DNA of 12,651 nt from Methanolobus sp. UBA118 (GCA_002508635.1 DACO01000081.1:1005-13655), one strand, 5' to 3'. Shown: positions 4,894-12,449, counted from the first letter of the stretch. A program made the numbers and translations. The notes: a model not told the origin generated them from the letters alone.

Positions 4894-6587
4894 ACGGTGA
4901 TGAGGACCAGAAAAGTCTGTTTAAAGACATCAGGGTCATAGTATTCATAATAGCGATACTGGCTTCCATTGTCTTCATCCAGCCCGGATATTCCTCAGAG
5001 GAAGGTTTCAATACAGGTCTTAACTACGGACTTGACCTTGAAGGAGGATCATGGCTGCAGATCAGGCTGCAGGGTGCCGTAGCGCAACTGGATGCAAGCG
5101 GTGAAGAACTTGCACAGACTGTCCTGCAGAATGGTATTGATGATACCGTGGAAATTCAGCAGATTGACACCAATAACGGAGGACTTACTGTTACATTCAC
5201 CACACCTGCACAGCTTTCAAGTAACCATATGGACCAGCTTGGTGTGGGAGAATCCACGATAACACGATCTGACAATACCACGCAGGTTATCTTACACACA
5301 TCCGAGTCCACGCTTATCACAACCTATCTTACAGATGCCCTGAACGCCGAGGTAGTTCCACTTGCGGTCGAAAACGGCGTGGAATACGAGATCAGGACCG
5401 CTGTATCGGAGGAAGAGCTCCAGCAGTTGATGGAAGAGGTAGGAGGAAATATAGTCACCGATGACCAGGGCACTCCTATCTATAGGGAAGGCGTCAGGAC
5501 CGAGACAAGAGACCTTACAAAACAGATACTAAGCGATAAACTGAATGCACTGGGACTTAAGGACATCCCTGTCACAACCGTAGGCGAGGATTACATCCTT
5601 ATCGATTTTGCAGGCATCGACCTTGCAACTGCCAAGGATATCGCAGAAAAACCCGGTAAGTTCGAGATACGCATCATCACAGAAGGCAACGAATCAAGAC
5701 ACGTGCTGTACGGTGATGCGATCCAGAGCGTCGGTATCGCGGGATACAACGATAACGACGGTCAGTGGTATACTCCCTTCACACTCACTGATGCAGGAGC
5801 AGAGGCACTTCAGGAAACTGCCATAGATACCGGAGCAACAACGAACCCCATGGCTCACAACCTTGTCATGTACCTTGATGACGAGGAGGTTTACAGTGCA
5901 CCCCTGAGTCCGTCGGCTGCCGCAAGGCTTGAGCAGTATCCGATATACTCATGGCAGGCTTCCACCGGAGGAGATGAGGAAAGTCAGGCACAAGCCGAAC
6001 AATTGCAGATACACCTGCGTGCAGGTGCGCTTCCTGTGAACGTAGAGCTTATGGGTTCGGGACATGTGGACGCATCCCTTGGTGCCCAGTTCAAAAGCCA
6101 GGCGGTAATTGCAGGACTGCTTGCACTGCTTGCAGTTGCCTTAGTGGTCTACAGACGCTATAATAAGCCAGAGATACTCATACCAATGGTGGGAACATCT
6201 GTAAGTGAGGTAATCATGATCCTTGGTTTTGCAGGTGCCATCGGCTGGCAGCTCGATCTGCCCAGTATCGCAGGTATTATCGCGGTAATCGGTACCGGTA
6301 TTGACCACCTGGTGATCATTACGGATGAGGTGCTCTATGAAGGAAAGCTTCCGCCAAGAAAGGTATATCTTTCAAGGATAACAAAGGCATTCAGCATAAT
6401 ATTTGCCGCCGCAGCGACAACTATCATTGCCATGTCACCACTTGTGGTAATGGGATTCGGAGCCCTCAAGGGATTCGCCATCACCACAATTGTAGGTGTG
6501 TTGATAGGTATATTGATCGCAAGGCCGGTATACGGAAAGGTTATCCATGAGATACTCGAATCAAGAGCAGGTAAAACTGCTGAGTAA
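4890..6587 (+). CDS. secD: protein translocase subunit SecD
   Basis: Partner of SecF in Sec-dependent export. The protein is 565 residues. A first helix (about 14-33) is followed by GLDLEGG (47-53), the conserved start of the large extracytoplasmic region. That region spans about 55-400 and includes TKQILSDKLNALGLKDIPV, the typical P1-type fold. Five helices follow from about 402 to 555. The conserved acidic segment of the fourth helix is GTGIDHLVIITDE (about 467-479). Length is within the archaeal range. The start overlaps the secF stop by four bases, with AGGAGG about eight bases upstream inside secF, so translation is probably coupled. rfc follows 16 bases after the stop. No defect is visible. 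Confidence 0.95.
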   Translation: MNGDEDQKSLFKDIRVIVFIIAILASIVFIQPGYSSEEGFNTGLNYGLDLEGGSWLQIRLQGAVAQLDASGEELAQTVLQNGIDDTVEIQQIDTNNGGLTVTFTTPAQLSSNHMDQLGVGESTITRSDNTTQVILHTSESTLITTYLTDALNAEVVPLAVENGVEYEIRTAVSEEELQQLMEEVGGNIVTDDQGTPIYREGVRTETRDLTKQILSDKLNALGLKDIPVTTVGEDYILIDFAGIDLATAKDIAEKPGKFEIRIITEGNESRHVLYGDAIQSVGIAGYNDNDGQWYTPFTLTDAGAEALQETAIDTGATTNPMAHNLVMYLDDEEVYSAPLSPSAAARLEQYPIYSWQASTGGDEESQAQAEQLQIHLRAGALPVNVELMGSGHVDASLGAQFKSQAVIAGLLALLAVALVVYRRYNKPEILIPMVGTSVSEVIMILGFAGAIGWQLDLPSIAGIIAVIGTGIDHLVIITDEVLYEGKLPPRKVYLSRITKAFSIIFAAAATTIIAMSPLVVMGFGALKGFAITTIVGVLIGILIARPVYGKVIHEILESRAGKTAE

Positions 6588-6603
6588 GACATAAGGTGAG
6601 GAA

Positions 6604-7644
6604 ATGAGAGACATATGGACCGTAAAATACAGGCCCTCAAAACTCGATGACATTGTTGGCAATGAAGGATCCATTGATACTATGAGGAAGCTCATACATT
6701 CAAAGAATCTTCCTCACCTTGTCCTTTACGGGCCTGAGAACACCGGTAAGTCATCCGCTGCCTTTGCCATGGCCAGCGAGATATATGGAGATGATTACCA
6801 GCGGAATTTCACCTATTTTAACGCATCTGACTTTTTCGAGCAGGGAAAACGCTACATTGTCAGGGATAAGAGGTTTGTCCGTATAATCGGAACAGATGAT
6901 CCAAAAAAGATAAAGAAGAGTGTTATCTCCATTTTCAAGGAAGTTGTCAACGAATATGCAAGTATGGGGCCCCTGGATTCGGATTTTAAGGTAATATTCA
7001 TAGACAATGCCGAGTCACTGAATTCCGATTCCCAGCATGCCCTAAGAAGGATTATGGAAAAGTATACTGCAACATGCAGGTTCATACTTTCCACCACACA
7101 GGCTTCAAAGCTCATTTCCCCCTTACGCTCAAGAGGCCTACAACTCTTCTTCACGCATGTATCCGATGACAAGCTTGAAAAGTTCATAAGGGATATAGCT
7201 GACAGGGAAGGTCTTTCGCTAAGCGATGACGGAGTCTATGCAATCGGCTACCATGCAAAGGGAAATATTGCAAAGGCGCTGCACACCCTGCAGCTTGCAT
7301 CCATAAGCTCGGACAACGGGACCATCGGTGCACAGGAGATATATGATGCCACCTTCATGGAAAAATCAGATAATATAACCCATCTTTTCAATGCGGCTGT
7401 ATCAAAGAACATTCTGGACGCCCGAAAAGCCATTGATGCCCTGATACTCGAAGATGGTATGTCCGGGCAGGAGATACTCCTGAAGCTTTACCAGGTGGCA
7501 ATCGATTCCAATGAAAGCGACCCTGTGGTTGCACAATGGATCATCAAAATGGCTGATACCGACTTTTATATGACAGAGGCGGCTAACGAAAGGATACAGC
7601 TCGAAGCACTTGTTGCCGGTTTCAACCAGCAGATCAGCTCCTGA
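6604..7644 (+). CDS. replication factor C small-subunit paralogue with decayed ATPase motifs
   Basis: A clamp-loader (RFC) AAA+ subunit that would help load PCNA on DNA. The protein is 346 residues. The RFC N-terminus WTVKYRPSKLDDIVGN (5-20) is clear, and C-terminal collar helices follow from about residue 240. The ATP site is unusual. Walker A is GPENTGKS (43-50) instead of GPPGTGKT. Walker B is D134-N-A-E137 where active RFC subunits have DEAD. The sensor 1 asparagine is Thr165, and the SRC motif is Ser176-Arg177-Gly178. Relative to standard small subunits there is also an insertion of about 20 residues between NASD (73-76) and Walker B. So it can probably supply the arginine finger to a neighbour but hydrolyse ATP poorly, like the Rfc5-type subunit of eukaryotes. 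Methanosarcina and halophiles are known to have two different small subunits. AGGTGA lies four bases before the start; probably co-transcribed with secFD. Confidence 0.9.
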   Translation: MRDIWTVKYRPSKLDDIVGNEGSIDTMRKLIHSKNLPHLVLYGPENTGKSSAAFAMASEIYGDDYQRNFTYFNASDFFEQGKRYIVRDKRFVRIIGTDDPKKIKKSVISIFKEVVNEYASMGPLDSDFKVIFIDNAESLNSDSQHALRRIMEKYTATCRFILSTTQASKLISPLRSRGLQLFFTHVSDDKLEKFIRDIADREGLSLSDDGVYAIGYHAKGNIAKALHTLQLASISSDNGTIGAQEIYDATFMEKSDNITHLFNAAVSKNILDARKAIDALILEDGMSGQEILLKLYQVAIDSNESDPVVAQWIIKMADTDFYMTEAANERIQLEALVAGFNQQISS

Positions 7645-7682
7645 GAAGCCAATATCTATCAGAAACAATCTATCTGGTACAA

Positions 7683-9335
7683 ATGACAGCAAAAGCAAAT
7701 CCCGATCCTGAATTTTTTAAAGCCTGCAGGGAAATCCTGGAGATGGTGATAAAAAAAGATATCACCGACAAGCAGCAGTTAAATGAGGCAAAGAAAAAGG
7801 TTTCCAAAAAGTACAGACTTTCCTGCCTTCCTAAAAACGCCGATATAATAATTACCGGAAACGATGAAGAGCAGGAGACCGTCAGGGATATTCTGCGCCG
7901 CAAACCTGTACGCACCATCTCGGGTGTGGCCGTCATTGCAGCAATGACCTCACCGGCACCCTGCCCCCACGGAGTCTGCCTGCCCTGTCCGGGCGGACCG
8001 GATTCTGAATTCCATTCGCCGCAAAGCTATATGGGCAGGGAACCCTCCACGATGCGTGCGATCCAGTATGAGTACGACCCCTACAGGATAGTGACCGGAA
8101 GACTGGAACAGTTAAAACAGATAGGACACGAGGTAAAAAAAGCCGAGCTCATCGTCATGGGCGGCACTTTTTCTGCCAGGTCCATCGATTACCAGCAGTG
8201 GTATACAAAGCGCTGTCTGGAAGCAATGAATGACTTTTACGGCAAATCCTGGCGTCAGGAGGTCGATACCATAGGTAAGCAGTTACCCTATGTGACCCTG
8301 GAAGATGTGCAGCGGATGAACGAGACCGCAGCTATCAGGAATACGGGCATTACCTTTGAAACAAGACCTGACTGGACATCGACCGAACATGTGGACAGGA
8401 TGCTCGAACTTGGAGCTACCAAGGTGGAGATCGGGGTACAGAGCACCTATGACTTTGTCCTTTCCCGGATGAAAAGAGGACATACGGTGGCTGATAGTAT
8501 TGAAGCTAACCGTATTCTCAGGGACAGCGGCCTGAAAGTAGGATTCCATATGATGCCGGGACTTCCCGGAATGGATGAGGAGAGGGAGATCAGAAACTTC
8601 AAGAGGGTGTTCAATAATCCCGGTTTCAAACCGGATTATCTTAAGATATACCCCACACTTGTCACGGAAGGTACTGAGCTTAATGAAATGTGGGCTCGCG
8701 GAGAGTACCGGGCGATCAGCGACGAGGATGCGGTGGGATTGCTTGCCAGTATAAAATCGTTTGTACCGGAATGGGTGCGGATGCAGCGTATTCAGAGAGA
8801 CATACCCGCCCAGCAGATACTGGACGGGGTCAGAAAGAGCAATATAAGGCAGCTTGCCAGGGAGCGCCTGATACAAAACGGAGGAGCTTGCCGGTGTATC
8901 AGATGCCGGGAAGTCGGGCATAACATCCTGCAGGGCAGAGAGCCCGATGTGGATAATATCGACCTCAAGACTGTAAGTTATGACTGCTGCGGTGGGAAGG
9001 AACACTTCATAGCATTAGAAGACAGGGTTCAGGATATACTGATCGGATTTATAAGACTGAGATTCCCGGACAGACCTCACAGAAAGGAACTGGAGAACGC
9101 GGCCCTGGGAAGAGAGCTGCATGTATATGGCTCCATGGTGCCTGTTGGTGATAAGGCCGAAGGCCATGACTGGCAGCACAGAGGATACGGGGCCGAGCTC
9201 GTGGCACATGCAGAGAAGATAGCCCGGGATGCGGGTTACAGCAAACTGGCAATAACGAGTGGCATAGGTGTGAGGGGATACTATCAGCGCCTCGGCTATG
9301 AGCGTGACGGAGTGTATATGTCGAAAAGGTTGTAG
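7683..9335 (+). CDS. elp3: Elp3: radical SAM / GNAT tRNA uridine(34) carboxymethyl-modifying enzyme
   Basis: Installs a carboxymethyl-type group at C5 of wobble uridine in tRNA, using S-adenosylmethionine and acetyl-CoA. Archaea carry Elp3 without the other Elongator subunits. The protein is 550 residues, the normal full length. The N-terminal tRNA-binding region is about 1-75. The iron-sulfur motif is Cys94-x4-Cys99-x2-Cys102 (PCPHGVCLPCPGG), with radical SAM barrel segments such as RNTGITFETRPDW and KVEIGVQSTYD. A zinc motif (CRCIRCREVGH) lies near 400-415, and a C-terminal GNAT domain has the acetyl-CoA loop HRGYGAELV and GYYQRLGYERDGVYMSK. It starts 38 bases after rfc. No clear Shine-Dalgarno precedes the ATG, so translation may depend on coupling or a leaderless start. 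Confidence 0.96.
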   Translation: MTAKANPDPEFFKACREILEMVIKKDITDKQQLNEAKKKVSKKYRLSCLPKNADIIITGNDEEQETVRDILRRKPVRTISGVAVIAAMTSPAPCPHGVCLPCPGGPDSEFHSPQSYMGREPSTMRAIQYEYDPYRIVTGRLEQLKQIGHEVKKAELIVMGGTFSARSIDYQQWYTKRCLEAMNDFYGKSWRQEVDTIGKQLPYVTLEDVQRMNETAAIRNTGITFETRPDWTSTEHVDRMLELGATKVEIGVQSTYDFVLSRMKRGHTVADSIEANRILRDSGLKVGFHMMPGLPGMDEEREIRNFKRVFNNPGFKPDYLKIYPTLVTEGTELNEMWARGEYRAISDEDAVGLLASIKSFVPEWVRMQRIQRDIPAQQILDGVRKSNIRQLARERLIQNGGACRCIRCREVGHNILQGREPDVDNIDLKTVSYDCCGGKEHFIALEDRVQDILIGFIRLRFPDRPHRKELENAALGRELHVYGSMVPVGDKAEGHDWQHRGYGAELVAHAEKIARDAGYSKLAITSGIGVRGYYQRLGYERDGVYMSKRL

Positions 9336-9406
9336 GTTGGCGGGATAATATTTATTTCCGATGAAAGTTATAAACCAGAGAAAGAAAATAAAAACCTTGC
9401 CTGTTC

Positions 9407-9416
9407 CTATTATATG
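9407..9416 (+). promoter_or_regulatory. candidate TATA box of the winged-helix gene
   Basis: CTATTATATG would start transcription near 9437, next to AAGGAG (9437-9442), five bases before the ATG at 9448. The 112-base gap after elp3 suggests this gene is transcribed separately from the sec-rfc-elp3 run. Confidence 0.35.
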
Positions 9417-9447
9417 CGAATCATGGCATACATAAAAAGGAGACTTA

Positions 9448-9789
9448 ATGTCAGAAAATGAACTTCTTGAAGAAATACTGAAAAACCTGCAAGCCATAAA
9501 CACAAAACTTGACAGGATAGTCGGAAAAAAGGAGTCATTTTCCGAGCCTGAAAAGGAAGATATCACAGATTCGCTGGATATCATGACCTTGCTCTCGCTT
9601 CCGGATCATCTGCGCACCACGGCTACAACTCTTTTTGAGATCGGGCCTGCAACCGCAGAGGAAGTATCCAAAGTGACATTCAAGGAAAGAGCGGTTGAAA
9701 GTAACTATCTCAATCAACTGGTCAGAATGGAGCATGTTGAAAAATACAGAGAGGGAAGAAAGGTCTATTTCCGTATCAGGGAAAAATAA
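9448..9789 (+). CDS. winged helix-turn-helix DNA-binding protein
   Basis: A 113-residue probable transcription regulator. Residues 1-25 (ENELLEEILKNLQAINTKLD) look like a coiled-coil or dimerisation helix. About 45-112 form an ArsR/MarR-like winged helix: LLSLPDHLRTTATTLFEIG, then the helix-turn-helix ATAEEVSKVTFKERAVESNY, and the wing VEKYREGRKVYFRIR. No metal-binding cysteines are present, so it is not a classical metal-sensing ArsR. The start is supported by AAGGAG five bases upstream. The MinD-like ATPase gene follows 92 bases later on the same strand, but that gap has its own TATA-like sequence, so linkage in function is uncertain. Its target is unknown. Confidence 0.8.
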   Translation: MSENELLEEILKNLQAINTKLDRIVGKKESFSEPEKEDITDSLDIMTLLSLPDHLRTTATTLFEIGPATAEEVSKVTFKERAVESNYLNQLVRMEHVEKYREGRKVYFRIREK

Positions 9790-9796
9790 AATCAGA

Positions 9797-9809
9797 AGCT
9801 TTTTAAGCT
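9797..9809 (+). promoter_or_regulatory. candidate promoter of the MinD-like gene, possibly also a terminator
   Basis: AGCTTTTTAAGCT contains TTTTTAAG, a weak TATA-like box that could start transcription near 9830. The same bases are an inverted repeat (AGCTT-TTT-AAGCT) eight bases after the upstream stop codon and might instead end that transcript. I cannot separate the two from sequence. Confidence 0.3.
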
Positions 9810-9881
9810 ATGACAAAATCTTCCAGAGTGAGATAAAAACTTAGAACTGCACAGGACGAACAAATCAAAGAGGAAAAAAAG

Positions 9882-10628
9882 ATGACCTTTACACTGGCCG
9901 TACACTCTTCAAAGGGGGGCACCGGGAAAACCAGTATTGCAGTCAACCTTGCGGCAGCATATGCGCAGGATGGAAAAAATGTCTGTCTTCTGGATGTAGA
10001 TATCAGAGGACCTTCTCTGTGTAGTATCTTCAAACCTGAAACCCAATTCTGGGTAAATGACCTGCTCTCGGGAAAGAGGGGTATAAATGACACCATACAT
10101 GATGTAAGTGATGAATTCGGGACGGAAGGTAAGTTATTTGTAGGTTACTCTAACCCCGATATCAATGAAATACGTGAGATTGCAAGAAAGGACCGCAACT
10201 GGCAATCCGCTGCACTGAAAAATCTTATCAGTGGAAAAAAAGAGCTTGCAAACAAGAACATCGACATAATCATCTTTGACACAAGCCCGGGAGTCGAATA
10301 TGAGTCTATCAACGCAGTTGCTGCATCCGATCTTGTACTGATAGTACATAACTCCTCTGCCGCGTGTGACAATTGTACCGATCAGTTGATCCAGGGAATA
10401 TATTCACCATTGAACAAACAGTGTGCGATAGTCGATAATATGTATCATCAGAATGTCCTCGAGACTCCGGATGAGAAAAAATTCGGAATCGACGTAGTTG
10501 CACGGATACCATGTATGTGCAACGTGGCCACCAGAAACAGGGAGATACTCACACTGACAGAGCCGGAACACGTTTTTTCAAAGTCGATATATACTGCAAA
10601 AGACAAAATAGACCGCAGTTACCGATAA
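9882..10628 (+). CDS. MinD/ParA-family P-loop ATPase with cysteine motifs
   Basis: A 248-residue deviant Walker A ATPase. Visible motifs are SSKGGTGKTS (9-18) with the signature Lys11 and Lys16, LLDVDIRGPS (36-45) as switch I with Asp38 and Asp40, and the Walker B strand IIIFDTSPG (129-137). Such proteins position cell components, segregate DNA or deliver metal to enzymes. It lacks an obvious C-terminal amphipathic membrane helix of the MinD type. It carries Cys162-x-x-Cys165 (CDNC), Cys181 and Cys211-x-Cys213 (CMC), an unusual set. Metal- or iron-sulfur-handling relatives (CooC, Nbp35/ApbC) use CxC or CxxC pairs, so a metallochaperone-like job is possible but not shown. The start is supported by GAGGA seven bases upstream. 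No ParB or centromere-like repeat was seen nearby. Confidence 0.88.
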   Translation: MTFTLAVHSSKGGTGKTSIAVNLAAAYAQDGKNVCLLDVDIRGPSLCSIFKPETQFWVNDLLSGKRGINDTIHDVSDEFGTEGKLFVGYSNPDINEIREIARKDRNWQSAALKNLISGKKELANKNIDIIIFDTSPGVEYESINAVAASDLVLIVHNSSAACDNCTDQLIQGIYSPLNKQCAIVDNMYHQNVLETPDEKKFGIDVVARIPCMCNVATRNREILTLTEPEHVFSKSIYTAKDKIDRSYR

Positions 10629-10638
10629 AGCGACTGCG
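10614..10638. terminator. bidirectional terminator between the MinD-like and membrane-protein genes
   Basis: CGCAGT (10614-10619) and ACTGCG (10633-10638) form a six-pair stem around a 13-base loop that contains the rightward stop codon (10626-10628). T-rich sequence follows on each strand: TTCACTTTTTCTT rightward and a T-rich stretch leftward inside the neighbouring gene. The two stops are only 11 bases apart, so one hairpin could serve both genes. Confidence 0.5.
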
Positions 10639-10639
10639 T

Positions 10640-11458
10640 TCACTTTTTCTTATCACCGTCTTTTTGCTCGATAATAGGAAGTACCTCATTATACAGGTAA
10701 TCGTCCATATTTTCGGATCTGATCCTGCTGAAGTCCTCTTCTATATCTTCTGATGATAGTATTATCTCCTTGACTATAGAGAAGAAGAAAAATGCTACAA
10801 ATGCGGCACTAAGAGCCAGAACCACTCTTTCAAACGGATACAGGAGTATCACCGAATTGAACATTTCAGCGTTCAGGTCGAAGATATAGGCATATGCGAT
10901 GCTGCCTACCAGGTGATCAGAAAGAATACCGATCAAAGCTGCAAAGAAAAGTGAGACAAATATGTAGATTCTGGAATGGATAGATTTTATGCTGTTCTTT
11001 TCAAAAGCAATGAAAGCTATCAACACAACAATATGGAACCATGGATAGAAAAAAGCTTCTCTTCCCACAGGAAACAGGTACCAGATGAAGATAAGTGCTC
11101 CGAATATGCTTAAAGCTGCCTTTTGTTGCCTGTTGACTATAAGACCGGACACAACCGAAGCAAGCATTATGAAAAACGGTGAAAGCATTCGGAAAGCATC
11201 CCTGCTTATGTAACCGGGATTATTGAGCTCATGCAGAAATAAGCCAACAAAAGATATTAATGCGCCCCATATAGGCCCGTAGAGCATACCATTCAGTGAA
11301 CCAAAGGCAACAATGGAACTTATCCTTGTACCATCTATCCCTATCACACCTGTCAGGTCAGGCAGATAGCTGGAGAAATACGTAAGAATAATACCAAACA
11401 GAAGATAGATGAAACTGACATTTTTCCTGGTCTTCAGTTTTGGAAGCATTGGTGGCAT
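10640..11458 (-). CDS. unrecognised polytopic membrane protein, possibly transporter S-component-like
   Basis: A 272-residue protein with about seven hydrophobic helices: roughly residues 14-33, 45-75 (one or two helices, including GSLNGMLYGPIWGALISFVG), 90-110, 118-135, 140-157, 165-190 and 215-240. A charged cytoplasmic-looking tail rich in Asp, Glu and Lys ends it. The glycine-rich second segment, and LLYPFERVVLALSAAFVA near the end, recall substrate-binding (S) subunits of ECF vitamin or cofactor transporters, but I cannot confirm a family. The frame is open 50 codons further upstream. However, a strong TATA box (11483-11493) lies inside that extension, about 26-30 bases before the ATG at 11458. 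I therefore place the start at 11458, as a leaderless message; the ATG at 11449 is an alternative. Confidence 0.75.
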   Translation of the reverse strand: MPPMLPKLKTRKNVSFIYLLFGIILTYFSSYLPDLTGVIGIDGTRISSIVAFGSLNGMLYGPIWGALISFVGLFLHELNNPGYISRDAFRMLSPFFIMLASVVSGLIVNRQQKAALSIFGALIFIWYLFPVGREAFFYPWFHIVVLIAFIAFEKNSIKSIHSRIYIFVSLFFAALIGILSDHLVGSIAYAYIFDLNAEMFNSVILLYPFERVVLALSAAFVAFFFFSIVKEIILSSEDIEEDFSRIRSENMDDYLYNEVLPIIEQKDGDKKK

Positions 11459-11482
11459 ATCAGAACCAATCAAGGAAAGTAA

Positions 11483-11493
11483 TTTATATATAA
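11483..11493 (-). promoter_or_regulatory. TATA box of the membrane-protein gene
   Basis: CTTATATATAA on the minus strand is close to the archaeal consensus. Its centre lies about 30 bases before the ATG at 11458, so transcription should begin at or just before the start codon. It excludes a longer N-terminus for the protein. Confidence 0.55.
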
Positions 11494-11608
11494 GTTTACA
11501 TTGGAACCTGCCTTCAGGTGTTCTGAAATAAATTTTTAAATAATTATAATCAGCTATTGGTAGAAAAATGATTCTCTGCACATATAATTTTTTACTTCTA
11601 TAGTACAA

Positions 11609-11945
11609 GAACTTGAATCACTGCTAGATACACCAGATTCTAACTGTATATTTATTGTCCAAATTAATTTATTCTATAGCCAATATTTTAAAATATAAAA
11701 CTAAATTATAAAAATATAGGGCACACATAATTTGCATTTACTATCAAAAGTAATATATATAAGATAATTTATCAAAAGACGGAAAAAGATGATATTTTAG
11801 TAAAAAGCCTCATGATACTTATTCTGACACAAGCATCTACAAAAAAATAGATGATTATACTATTAAACTAATATCATATCATGAATATAATCTTATATTC
11901 CGGGATACCTTTAAATAAAACTTTGTATATACAGTAAATTATCAC
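11609..11945. other. long AT-rich non-coding region
   Basis: Very AT-rich sequence with no ORF of credible length on either strand. It holds a perfect 14-base palindrome ATATTTTAAAATAT (11683-11696). A strong TATA-like box TAATATATATAAG (11751-11763) is flanked by two direct copies of TATCAAAAG (11742-11750 and 11770-11778). A small hairpin CATCTA-N8-TAGATG lies at 11834-11853. Further TATA-like runs occur near 11908-11932. It may hold a long leader or a small RNA gene, but nothing is certain. Confidence 0.4.
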
Positions 11946-11955
11946 AGTATAAAAT
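11946..11955 (+). promoter_or_regulatory. candidate TATA box of the DUF1699-type gene
   Basis: AGTATAAAAT would start transcription near 11978-11980, leaving a leader of about 33 bases. GGAG at 12001-12004 is seven bases before the ATG. Other TATA-like boxes further upstream could give a longer leader. Confidence 0.4.
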
Positions 11956-12011
11956 GATGTGTTTATGATTATAAATTCATAGATTTTAAAAACAATAAAT
12001 GGAGATTTAAG

Positions 12012-12413
12012 ATGAAAATAAGAGTTGTAAGTTCAAAAGAGGAAATCAATACACTTGGACCAAATGAGGAGATCGTGCATCTTGCATTCAGACCCTCAAA
12101 CACCGATATTTTTTCACTGGTAATGAAATGCCCAAGTGTCAAGGCGCTCCACATACCAAGCTCATACAAGAGGACAATTTCCAATTCCGCAAAGATGTAC
12201 CTTGAGATGCAGGGAATCGACCTCCTTGAAGGCGATGTATGGGGCCACAGGAAAGACATTAACGAATACTCCGAAGTATCACAGACTGTTTACGACCGTA
12301 TTGACCAGTACAGGGAAGAAGGATTCTCAGAAGATGAGATCGAGGACAAAATGGTAAGAGAGACCAGACACAGTCCGGATTTCATTAAGTTCCTTGTCAG
12401 GCAGAACAACTAA
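12012..12413 (+). CDS. DUF1699-family protein of unknown function
   Basis: A 133-residue soluble protein that I recognise as resembling DUF1699, a family I recall from Methanosarcina relatives, often in several copies per genome. The N-terminal half alternates strands and helices (MKIRVVSSKEEINTL, EIVHLAFRPSNTDIFSLVMKC, VKALHIPSSYKRTIS), followed by MYLEMQGIDLLEGDVWGHRKDINEY. The C-terminal part is acidic and helical (YDRIDQYREEGFSEDEIED), resembling a short degenerate helix-turn-helix or helical hairpin. No catalytic motif, signal peptide or membrane helix is visible. The start is supported by GGAG seven bases upstream. It stands alone behind a long AT-rich region and ends at a bidirectional terminator. 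Function is unknown; a regulatory role is only a guess. Confidence 0.85.
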   Translation: MKIRVVSSKEEINTLGPNEEIVHLAFRPSNTDIFSLVMKCPSVKALHIPSSYKRTISNSAKMYLEMQGIDLLEGDVWGHRKDINEYSEVSQTVYDRIDQYREEGFSEDEIEDKMVRETRHSPDFIKFLVRQNN

Positions 12414-12422
12414 AACTAAAAA

Positions 12423-12449
12423 GGGCCTCTAGCCCATAAATTCTTTTTT
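12423..12449. terminator. bidirectional terminator between the DUF1699-type gene and yjbQ
   Basis: GGGC (12423-12426) and GCCC (12432-12435) form a four-pair GC stem with a five-base loop. Rightward it is followed by ATAAATTCTTTTTT. Leftward it is followed by TTTTTAGTTTT, a classic T-run. The two stop codons are about 34 bases apart. Confidence 0.6.

Noticed and set aside
8283..9005. A 240-codon minus-strand open frame inside elp3.
   Set aside because: It is antisense to well-conserved Elp3 sequence, has no promoter or ribosome site, and the translation resembles nothing.
11459..11608. A 50-codon N-terminal extension of the membrane protein.
   Set aside because: It contains the strong TATA box used for the start at 11458 and would begin in AT-rich spacer without a ribosome site.
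11683..11696. A perfect 14-base palindrome ATATTTTAAAATAT.
   Set aside because: In sequence this AT-rich such palindromes arise easily; no gene or second copy supports a function.
11786..11828. A second possible C/D box sRNA, with two ATGATA-type boxes followed by CTGA.
   Set aside because: Both C-like boxes match only five of seven positions, no D' box lies between them, only four bases separate the second box from CTGA, and there is no terminal stem.
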